Shown in pieces: positions 1 to 4,628 of a stretch of DNA of 5,452 bases. The stretch is from an uncultured Thermoleophilia bacterium. Lineage in GTDB: Bacteria; Actinomycetota; Thermoleophilia; Gaiellales; F1-60-MAGs149. Position numbers and translations under genes: made by a program. Every line of letters starts with the position of its first letter. The first letter of the stretch is position 1. The DNA lies in contig CADCWC010000288.1 in the NCBI GenBank assembly GCA_902806305.1, positions 1-5,452 on the forward strand, given 5' to 3'. The notes under the pieces were generated by a model. That model worked only from the letters and a program-made list of their open reading frames with translations. It had not been told where the DNA came from and searched no databases.

Positions 1-1
1 G

Positions 2-328
2 GCTCGGCCCGTGGCGGCGATCGCCCGCGAGATGGGCCTGGCGCGGCAGAGCGTCCAACGCACGGCGGACCTGCTGGCGCGGGACGGCCTGGTCGAGTAC
101 GCCGACAACCCGGCCCACCGCCGCGCGAAGCTGGTCCGCCTGACCGCGACGGGCCGGGAGACGCTCGCCGAGATCTCCGCCCGCCAGGTGGCGTGGACCA
201 ACGCGCTGGCCGTCGCCGTGCCGCACGACGAGCGTCGGATCGGCGAGGCGACGGCCGTGCTGCGTGACCTGCGGCTGCAGCTCGAGTCCGTGGACAGCAA
301 CCCCGAGCAAGGAGAACGAGATGCCTGA
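2..328 (+). CDS. MarR-family transcriptional regulator, 5'-truncated by the window edge
   Basis: The open frame enters from the left edge and ends at TGA 326-328, giving 108 residues. The first 30 or so visible residues form the helix-turn-helix of a MarR winged-helix protein (IAREMGLARQSVQRTADLLA, then the DGLVEY turn). The wing follows (DNPAHRRAKLVRLTATGRE), with the Asp and Arg residues usual there. The rest is the C-terminal dimerisation helix. MarR proteins usually have 140-160 residues, so roughly the first 40 lie outside the window. An internal GTG at 11 is not a credible start because it would remove part of the DNA-binding domain. The family consists of dimeric repressors released by phenolics, quinones or oxidants. 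The 8-bp overlap with the next gene makes this very likely the local regulator of the operon. Its inducer cannot be read from the sequence. Confidence 0.87.
   Translation, partial: ARPVAAIAREMGLARQSVQRTADLLARDGLVEYADNPAHRRAKLVRLTATGRETLAEISARQVAWTNALAVAVPHDERRIGEATAVLRDLRLQLESVDSNPEQGERDA
309..315 (+). promoter_or_regulatory. Ribosome binding site of the ABM-domain gene
   Basis: AAGGAGA lies 5 nt before ATG 321, inside the end of the MarR coding region. It decides the start at 321 over the second ATG at 330 and over in-frame starts further upstream. Confidence 0.7.
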
Positions 329-656
329 CATGGTGCTGATCAACCCGTTCGAGGTGCCCGCCGACGGGTCGGACGCCGAGTTCCTGGCCGGCTGGCAGGC
401 CGCCGCCGACTACCTGCAGACGCAGCCCGGCTTCGTGAGCGCCCGGCTGCACCGCGCCGTCCGGCCCGACGCGCGCTTCCGGTACGTCAACGTCGCGCTC
501 TGGGAGTCGGCGCAGAGCTTCATGGCCGCGGTCGGCAGCGATGGCTTCCGGGCGCTCGCGGCCGGCACGGCGCCGAACTTCCCGGCCCTCTACGAGGTCG
601 TCGCCACGGTCGGCGCCGACACGACGACCGGCGAGCCGGTCGGAGGGGCGTCGTGA
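321..656 (+). CDS. Antibiotic biosynthesis monooxygenase (ABM) domain protein
   Basis: A 111-residue single-domain protein of the ABM, dimeric alpha+beta barrel fold. Visible landmarks are the first beta strand (MVLINPFEVP, residues 4-13), the helix with FLAGWQAAADYL (21-32), the typical turn QPGFVSARLHRAV (35-47), and the strand and helix FRYVNVALWESAQSF (53-67). The family includes cofactor-free quinol and anthrone monooxygenases (YgiN, ActVA-Orf6) and some haem-degrading enzymes; many members have no known substrate. The start is set by AAGGAGA 5 nt upstream. The gene begins 8 bp inside the MarR gene and ends overlapping the next start by 4 bp (GTGA), so it is probably translationally coupled to both. 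Its substrate is unknown. Quinol or polycyclic aromatic oxidation is my inference from the neighbours. Family assignment is firm, function is not. Confidence 0.86.
   Translation: MPDMVLINPFEVPADGSDAEFLAGWQAAADYLQTQPGFVSARLHRAVRPDARFRYVNVALWESAQSFMAAVGSDGFRALAAGTAPNFPALYEVVATVGADTTTGEPVGGAS
642..648 (+). promoter_or_regulatory. Ribosome binding site of the DUF1772 gene
   Basis: GGAGGGG lies 4 nt before GTG 653, within the last codons of the ABM gene. It supports the GTG start that forms the GTGA overlap. Confidence 0.65.
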
Positions 657-1093
657 GCGCCTGGGCGGCGGTCATGCTGACCGCGGGCGGGCTCTTCGCC
701 GGCTGCGCCGCGAGCATCGCCTGGACACGCGTCCCGATCTGGCGGCGGATGACGGTGCCCGAGTTCGTCGACGACTTCGGAGAGACGCTCCGTCGCACGG
801 ACAGGATCCAACCCGCCCTGCTGGTCGCGGCGGTCGCCGCGGCCGTCGGGGTGGCGATCGCCGAGGACGGATCCGCGGCGATCCTCGCCGCCATCGGAGC
901 GACCGGCTACGTCCTCGTCCTGGCCGCCTCGGCCACGGTGCTGGTCCCGCTCCAGCGGCGGATCATCGCCACGCCGGTCGAGCAGTCGGCGGCCATCCGC
1001 GCGATGCGCGGGCGCTGGTTCCGCGGCAACCTCGGCCGCTCCGTCCTCGCCGCCGCGGCGTTCGTCGTGATGGTCGCCGCGGCAACCGTCTGA
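653..1093 (+). CDS. DUF1772 (anthrone-oxygenase-like) integral membrane protein
   Basis: A 146-residue protein with four predicted hydrophobic helices at about residues 3-24, 53-70, 74-98 and 128-146. The stretch between helices 1 and 2 (RVPIWRRMTVPEFVDDFGETLRR) is charged. The segment before helix 4 carries R119, R121, W122, N126 and R129 (MRGRWFRGNLGRS), which resembles the W...N..R pattern of DUF1772 proteins, a family that includes fungal anthrone oxygenases. I assign it on this pattern and the four-helix layout, so the call is probable rather than certain. The start is GTG 653, whose last two bases overlap the TGA of the ABM gene. Overlap with an ABM gene suggests that both act on the same aromatic or quinoid substrate, one in the membrane and one in the cytosol. 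This is inference; most bacterial members are uncharacterised. Confidence 0.7.
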   Translation: MSAWAAVMLTAGGLFAGCAASIAWTRVPIWRRMTVPEFVDDFGETLRRTDRIQPALLVAAVAAAVGVAIAEDGSAAILAAIGATGYVLVLAASATVLVPLQRRIIATPVEQSAAIRAMRGRWFRGNLGRSVLAAAAFVVMVAAATV

Positions 1094-1123
1094 CGGCTTC
1101 CGACCCACCCCCGACCGTCTCGC

Positions 1124-1130
1124 AGGAGGA
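1124..1130 (+). promoter_or_regulatory. Ribosome binding site of the FMN reductase gene
   Basis: AGGAGGA lies 6 nt before ATG 1137, close to the anti-Shine-Dalgarno optimum. It suggests strong independent initiation despite the 43-bp gap from the previous gene. Confidence 0.75.
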
Positions 1131-1136
1131 GCTCCG

Positions 1137-1703
1137 ATGACCGTCCGCATCCTCGCCATCTCCGGCAGCCTCCGCCGGAACTCGTACAACACCCGCCTGC
1201 TCCGCGCCGCGGCGCCCCTGGCGCCTCCCGGGACCGAGCTGACCCTCTGGGACGAGCTCCGCGACGTGCCGCCGTTCGACGAGGACGACGAGCACGGCGT
1301 GCCGCACGCCGCCGTCTCCGGACTTCGCGCGGCCGTCGCCGACGCCGACGCGCTGCTGATCGCCACGCCCGAGTACAACGGCTCGATCCCCGGCCAGCTG
1401 AAGAACGCGCTCGACTGGCTCTCACGCCCGTACCGGACCAACCCGGCCCGCGGCAAGCCCGCCGCCGTGCTCGGTGCGAGCACGGGCAGGCTGGGCGCGG
1501 TCTGGGGACAGGCCGACACCCGCAAGGTGCTCGGCGCGCTCGGCGCCCGGGTCCTCGACCGCGAGCTGCTCCTGGCGCGCGCCCAGCATGCCTTCGCGAC
1601 CGACGACGACCGCGTCGTCCGCGACGGGTTCGACCACCATCTCGCCGATTTGCTGAGGAGCCTGGTCGACGCCGCCGCACCGGCGGCCGCCCCGGCGGCG
1701 TGA
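1137..1703 (+). CDS. NAD(P)H-dependent FMN reductase (flavodoxin-fold, chromate/quinone reductase-like)
   Basis: A 188-residue protein of the NADPH-dependent FMN reductase family, which transfers hydride from NAD(P)H to FMN and on to quinones, azo compounds, chromate or a partner oxygenase. Visible landmarks: first strand VRILAISGS (3-11); FMN-phosphate loop GSLRRNSYN (10-18); PEYNGSIPGQLKNALDW (78-94), the family signature around the flavin; and GASTGRLGAVWGQ (113-125), the second flavin-contact loop. The length is normal. The C-terminus ends in an Ala/Pro-rich tail (residues 178-188), probably disordered. The start has an excellent ribosome binding site. It is the last gene of the plus-strand operon, followed 34 bp later by a strong hairpin. 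Next to an ABM protein it could keep quinols reduced or supply reduced flavin. The exact acceptor cannot be read from the sequence. Confidence 0.9.
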   Translation: MTVRILAISGSLRRNSYNTRLLRAAAPLAPPGTELTLWDELRDVPPFDEDDEHGVPHAAVSGLRAAVADADALLIATPEYNGSIPGQLKNALDWLSRPYRTNPARGKPAAVLGASTGRLGAVWGQADTRKVLGALGARVLDRELLLARAQHAFATDDDRVVRDGFDHHLADLLRSLVDAAAPAAAPAA

Positions 1704-1728
1704 CGCGACGCGTCGCGACATGGTCGCG
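1704..1728. repeat. Overlapping palindromes after the FMN reductase stop
   Basis: A perfect 14-bp palindrome (CGCGACGCGTCGCG, 1704-1717) begins directly after the stop codon. It shares bases with a second inverted repeat, CGCGAC (1714-1719), ATG spacer, GTCGCG (1723-1728). It may be a protein-binding site or part of the transcript end. In DNA this GC-rich, one palindrome of this size is expected by chance about once per window, so the function is doubtful. Confidence 0.3.
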
Positions 1729-1737
1729 CGGCAACGG

Positions 1738-1771
1738 GAGGGCCTCTCGGACCGGCGTCCGAGAGGCCCTC
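1738..1771. terminator. Bidirectional hairpin terminator between convergent operons
   Basis: Arms 1738-1752 and 1757-1771 are perfectly complementary over 15 bp, closing a 4-nt CGGC loop. The hairpin lies 34 bp after the FMN reductase stop on the plus strand and 21 bp after the solute-binding protein stop on the minus strand, so it can serve both transcripts. Neither side has a U tract. Such tract-free hairpins are common as presumed terminators in high-GC actinobacteria. A perfect stem of this length is far beyond chance here. Confidence 0.85.
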
Positions 1772-1792
1772 AGGCCGTGGTGCGACGCCGAC

Positions 1793-2821
1793 TCAGCTGC
1801 CCTTGAGCCCCTTCAGGTTGTCGAACACGAGGTCCTGCCAGGTCGACGGCGCGTTCTCGATCAGGCCGATGTCCTGCATGAAGGTCGCGAAGGCCATGAA
1901 GCCGTGCGGCTCGGTGGTGTACGTGGTGCTCGGGTCCGTCAGGTAGCGCTCGGCGTCCGCGGCCTTCAGCTGGCCACCCGACTCCTTCTCCAGGATCGCC
2001 GCGGCGGCCTTCGGGTCGTCGTTGATGAGCTTCGTGGCACGCTCGACCTGGGCGTAGACCGCGTCCGTGACGTCCTTGTTCTCCGCCTGGTACTCCTCCC
2101 GGACGAACACGCTGTTGAACGTGTGCTGTCCGAAGACGTCGGCGCTGCCGAGCAGCTTCCGGGCGCCCTGATCCTGCTCCTGGAACTGGAACGGGGGCGA
2201 CGTCATGTGGGCGGCCACCTGGCCGCTCAGGAGGCTCTGGAGCGCCTCCGGATGCGCGAGCTTGACCATGTTCGCGTCGAGCTTGGCCGGATCGCCCAGC
2301 TGCTCCTGCGCCGCCCGCTTGACGACGACGGCCTGGATCGAGTCGGGTCCGGGGAGCGCGATCTTGTCTCCGGGGCCGAACGCCTCGAGGTTCGTCAGGC
2401 GCGGGTCCTTCGCCATCAGCCAGATGTCGGAGTCCTCGAGCGCCGACAGCAGCTTCCACTTGACGCCCTTGTCGTAGCCGACCAGGAACGGGCCGATGCC
2501 GCCCGCGCCGATCTGGATGTCGCCGGAGATCATGCCGTCGCGGATGTCGGCCCCCGAGGTGAGGGACCGGTACTCGACCTGACGGCCGCCGAGGGCCTCC
2601 TGCAGCCAGCCCTCCTGCTTCATGATCAGGAGCTGGGCGTAGCCGATGCCCGGCTGGTACCCGATCGTGATCTTGTCGCCGGACGAGGCGGCAGCCGCGG
2701 TGCCGCTGCCCTCACCGGTCGACTCGGCGTCCGAGCCACCGCACGCGGCAGTCAGCGTGGCGAGCAGCACGAGCGTCAGGGCGCCGCACGGGGATCGGCG
2801 GAATTTGCTTATGAGTGACAT
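1793..2821 (-). CDS. ABC transporter solute-binding lipoprotein, nitrate/taurine/sulfonate (SsuA/TauA/NMT1) type
   Basis: A 342-residue lipoprotein that captures the substrate outside the membrane for the permease and ATPase encoded just upstream. Residues 1-26 form a signal peptide: positive start (KFRR), hydrophobic core (ALTLVLLATL), then TAAC with Cys27 as the lipidated residue. Thr at -3 rather than Leu is a slightly unusual lipobox. A Gly/Ser/Ala linker (28-48) follows. The mature fold starts at KITIGYQPGIGYAQLLIMKQEGW, typical of SsuA-like proteins. Later features are ALPGPDSIQAVVVKRA (domain crossover) and HMTSPPFQFQEQ (ligand-cleft region). Family ligands include nitrate, taurine, alkanesulfonates, thiamine precursors and aromatic acids; I cannot choose among them. 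ATG 2821 is supported by AAGGAT 5 nt upstream. The gene is last in the operon, after an 86-bp gap that may hold its own promoter. Confidence 0.93.
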   Translation of the reverse strand: MSLISKFRRSPCGALTLVLLATLTAACGGSDAESTGEGSGTAAAASSGDKITIGYQPGIGYAQLLIMKQEGWLQEALGGRQVEYRSLTSGADIRDGMISGDIQIGAGGIGPFLVGYDKGVKWKLLSALEDSDIWLMAKDPRLTNLEAFGPGDKIALPGPDSIQAVVVKRAAQEQLGDPAKLDANMVKLAHPEALQSLLSGQVAAHMTSPPFQFQEQDQGARKLLGSADVFGQHTFNSVFVREEYQAENKDVTDAVYAQVERATKLINDDPKAAAAILEKESGGQLKAADAERYLTDPSTTYTTEPHGFMAFATFMQDIGLIENAPSTWQDLVFDNLKGLKGS

Positions 2822-2826
2822 TCGAA

Positions 2827-2832
2827 ATCCTT
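2827..2832 (-). promoter_or_regulatory. Ribosome binding site of the solute-binding protein gene
   Basis: On the minus strand AAGGAT lies 5 nt before ATG 2821. It sits in an unusually A/T-rich patch (ATAAGGATTTCGA), which should leave the start region unstructured. Confidence 0.65.
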
Positions 2833-2852
2833 ATCGAGAACGGGCGATCGGC

Positions 2853-2861
2853 GTTGTAGCA
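2853..2861 (-). promoter_or_regulatory. Possible extended -10 promoter for the solute-binding protein gene
   Basis: The minus strand reads TGCTACAAC (2861 to 2853). The last six bases match the -10 consensus at four of six positions and are preceded by TGN, as in extended -10 promoters. No convincing -35 is seen 16-18 bp upstream. Transcription would start near 2846, giving a leader of about 25 nt with the ribosome binding site. Weak evidence only. Confidence 0.25.
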
Positions 2862-2883
2862 CGGGCGTCCTCCCGAGGCGGGC

Positions 2884-2907
2884 GGGCCACGCCACGACGG
2901 CGTGCCC
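2884..2907 (-). terminator. Intercistronic hairpin after the permease gene
   Basis: Right after the permease stop (2910-2908) the transcript can form a stem. Six base pairs (2888-2893 with 2899-2904) close a 5-nt loop and are extended by three G-C pairs past a single-base bulge at 2887. No U tract follows. It could be a partial terminator or a stem protecting a processed mRNA end; either would uncouple levels of the binding protein from those of the permease and ATPase. Confidence 0.45.
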
Positions 2908-3771
2908 TCAGGCGAGGGCCTTCATGCCCCAACGGACGACCGTGCGCCGCTCGAGCAGGCCGAACGCGCTCTCGAGCGCGATGCCGATGATGGCGATCGA
3001 GACGATCCCGGCGAAGCCCGCGTCGACGTTCAGGAACGTGCGCGCGTCGTTGATGTAGAAGCCGAGACCGCCCTTCGCGCCGGACACGCCGAACACGATC
3101 TCGGCCGCGATGATGGTGCGCCAGCCGAACGCCCATCCGGTCTTCAGCCCCGTGATGATGCTCGGCAGGGCGGCCGGGATGAGCACGTCGCGCACGAGTC
3201 GGACCCCCCGCAGCCCGAGGTTCCGCCCGACCATCGTCAGCGTCGGCGGCACGGTCCGGAAGCCGGTCGAGATGTTGGCGGCGATCGGCCACACGACGGC
3301 GTTCGCCACCACGAACACGATCGCCGACTCGCTGAGCCCGAACCAGAGGATCGCGAAGGGCAGGACCGCGATGCCGGGCAGGGGGTTGAGGATGCTGGTG
3401 AGCAGGGTCAGGACGTCCTGGCCGAGTCGGGTCCACTGCGCGAACGTCGTGAGGACCGCCGCCACGGCCATCCCGATCAGCATGCTCAGGCCCAGGAGCC
3501 GCATCGTGGTCAGCGTCGAGGAGGCGAGGTCGCCGTCGGCCCAGCCCTCGACGAACGCCTGGGCCGTCGGCCACGGGCCGACGATCGACGCGGGCTCCGT
3601 CTCGTTGAGCGTCGCGGCGAGCTGCCAGAGCGCGAGCAGGACCGCCAGCAGGATGACCCGCCGCAGCCAGCCGGGCAACGAGCCCCAGGTGCGGCGATCG
3701 ACCTGCTGCGTCGCGGAGCGGCCGGAGGCCGTCGTGCCGCCCGTCGTGCCGACGTCAGTCGTCGACGCCAC
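2908..3771 (-). CDS. ABC transporter permease, SsuC/TauC/NrtB type (BPD_transp_1)
   Basis: A 287-residue inner-membrane permease that forms the import channel, probably as a homodimer. Residues 1-28 are Thr/Gly/Ser-rich and probably disordered in the cytosol. Hydrophobic segments lie at about 38-55, 92-110, 120-142, 150-167, 215-228 and 254-270. The EAA loop that docks on the ATPase is visible as GRNLGLRGVRLVRDVLIPAALPSIITGLKTG (182-212, here split by function: GRNLG start, then IPAALPSIITGLK). The motif NPLPGIAVLPFAILWFGLS (129-147) is typical of this subfamily. The start is GTG 3771, with GAGGAGG 6 nt upstream inside the ATPase gene. The genes overlap by 17 bp, so translation is probably coupled. 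A hairpin follows the stop. Family assignment is very secure; the substrate is unknown. Confidence 0.95.
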   Translation of the reverse strand: MASTTDVGTTGGTTASGRSATQQVDRRTWGSLPGWLRRVILLAVLLALWQLAATLNETEPASIVGPWPTAQAFVEGWADGDLASSTLTTMRLLGLSMLIGMAVAAVLTTFAQWTRLGQDVLTLLTSILNPLPGIAVLPFAILWFGLSESAIVFVVANAVVWPIAANISTGFRTVPPTLTMVGRNLGLRGVRLVRDVLIPAALPSIITGLKTGWAFGWRTIIAAEIVFGVSGAKGGLGFYINDARTFLNVDAGFAGIVSIAIIGIALESAFGLLERRTVVRWGMKALA

Positions 3772-4576
3772 CCTCGACCTCCTCGCCGTCCCGGGCGAGC
3801 AGCCCGCGCAGCTTGCGACGGACGTGGACGAACGCCTCCGCGTCGGGGTCCGCGATCGCCGACACGTCGACGATCTCCCGCACCGACGAGGGCGAGTGGC
3901 TCAGGACCACCACGCGATCGCCGAGCAGGATCGCCTCCTGGATCGAGTGCGTGACGAAGAGCAGCGTCACGTGGGTCCGCGCGACGATCTCGTTCAGCTC
4001 GCGCTGGAGGCGCGTCCGCGTCTGGGCGTCGAGACTCCCGAACGGCTCGTCCATCAGCAGGATCGTCGGATCGAGCGCCAGCGCCCGGGCGATCGCCACG
4101 CGCTGCTTCATGCCGCCCGAGAGCTGGTGCGGGTAGCGGTCCGCGGCGGGGGTGAGGCCGGTCATCTCCACGAACCGGGCCGCGACCTGCGCCGCCTCGG
4201 CCCGCGGGCGCCCCGTCACGCGCAGCGGGTAGGCGACGTTGTCGGCCACCGTGCGCCACGGGAAGAGCTGGTCGAACTCCTGGAACACGACGGCCCGGTC
4301 CGGTCCCGGGCGGAGCCGGTCACGCCCCGCGACGCTGATCCGGCCCGCCGACGGCTGCAGGAAGCCCGCGATCGCCTTCAGCAGCGTCGACTTCCCGCAC
4401 CCCGACGGTCCGAGCAGGATGATCTTCTCGCGCGGACGGACCTCGAAGCTGACGTCGCCGACGGCGGTGACGCGTCGACCGCCCGTCACGTAGTCGATGC
4501 CGACGTGCTCGACCCGGAGCAGGGGCCCGTCGCCCCCGCTGGTAGCCTGCGCTCCCGGTGTCGAGACGGTCTCCAT
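3755..4576 (-). CDS. ABC transporter ATPase, SsuB/TauB/NrtD type
   Basis: A 273-residue ATPase that powers the importer from the cytosolic side. All family motifs are intact: Walker A GPSGCGKST (56-64), Q-loop Gln99 in VFQEFDQLFPWRTVADNV, signature LSGGMKQ (152-158), Walker B ILLMDE (172-177) with Glu177, D-loop SLD (181-183) and switch His210 in FVTHSIQEA. The LFPWRTV..NV segment after the Q-loop is characteristic of the nitrate/taurine/sulfonate group. I chose ATG 4576, although no clear Shine-Dalgarno sequence precedes it. A GTG two codons upstream (4582) is an alternative, and the frame stays open further upstream, but those residues would lie inside the divergent dehydrogenase gene and lack family similarity. 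The first 18 residues are not part of the ATPase fold. This is the first gene of the transporter operon and overlaps the permease gene by 17 bp. Confidence 0.95.
   Translation of the reverse strand: METVSTPGAQATSGGDGPLLRVEHVGIDYVTGGRRVTAVGDVSFEVRPREKIILLGPSGCGKSTLLKAIAGFLQPSAGRISVAGRDRLRPGPDRAVVFQEFDQLFPWRTVADNVAYPLRVTGRPRAEAAQVAARFVEMTGLTPAADRYPHQLSGGMKQRVAIARALALDPTILLMDEPFGSLDAQTRTRLQRELNEIVARTHVTLLFVTHSIQEAILLGDRVVVLSHSPSSVREIVDVSAIADPDAEAFVHVRRKLRGLLARDGEEVEGGVDD
3778..3784 (-). promoter_or_regulatory. Ribosome binding site of the permease gene
   Basis: GAGGAGG on the minus strand lies 6 nt before GTG 3771, within the last codons of the ATPase gene. It decides the GTG start of the permease. 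Confidence 0.75.
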
Positions 4577-4628
4577 CCGCACGGTCCGCAGAGGGTAGCC
4601 GGTCGGATCCGGGACGAACCCCCGCCCG
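4577..4628. promoter_or_regulatory. Short divergent intergenic region, transporter operon versus dehydrogenase
   Basis: Only about 52 bp separate the chosen ATPase and dehydrogenase starts, so any promoters must overlap each other or the coding ends. An 8-bp palindrome CGGATCCG (4604-4611) lies near the middle and could be an operator half. The heptamer GGTAGCC occurs here (4594-4600) and again at 4541-4547 inside the ATPase gene. No recognisable -35/-10 pair is seen. The label rests on position only. Confidence 0.3.

Noticed and set aside
1094..1136. Separate promoter for the FMN reductase gene in the 43-bp gap
   Set aside because: No -10 or -35 like sequence is visible, only the ribosome binding site. 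Co-transcription with the upstream genes is more likely.
590..1525. Minus-strand open frame (311 codons) across the ABM, DUF1772 and FMN reductase genes
   Set aside because: Antisense to three convincing plus-strand genes with good ribosome binding sites. Its product is Arg/Ser/Ala-rich without recognisable structure.
1700..2818. Long plus-strand open frame (372 codons) opposite the solute-binding protein gene
   Set aside because: It is the antisense of a gene with signal peptide, lipobox and family motifs. Its translation is a low-complexity mix rich in Arg, Leu, Val and Glu with no domain, as GC-rich codon bias produces.
4541..4600. Direct repeat of GGTAGCC (4541-4547 and 4594-4600) as an operator pair
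   Set aside because: Seven bases, one copy inside coding sequence, no symmetry and no third copy noticed. Chance is the simpler explanation.
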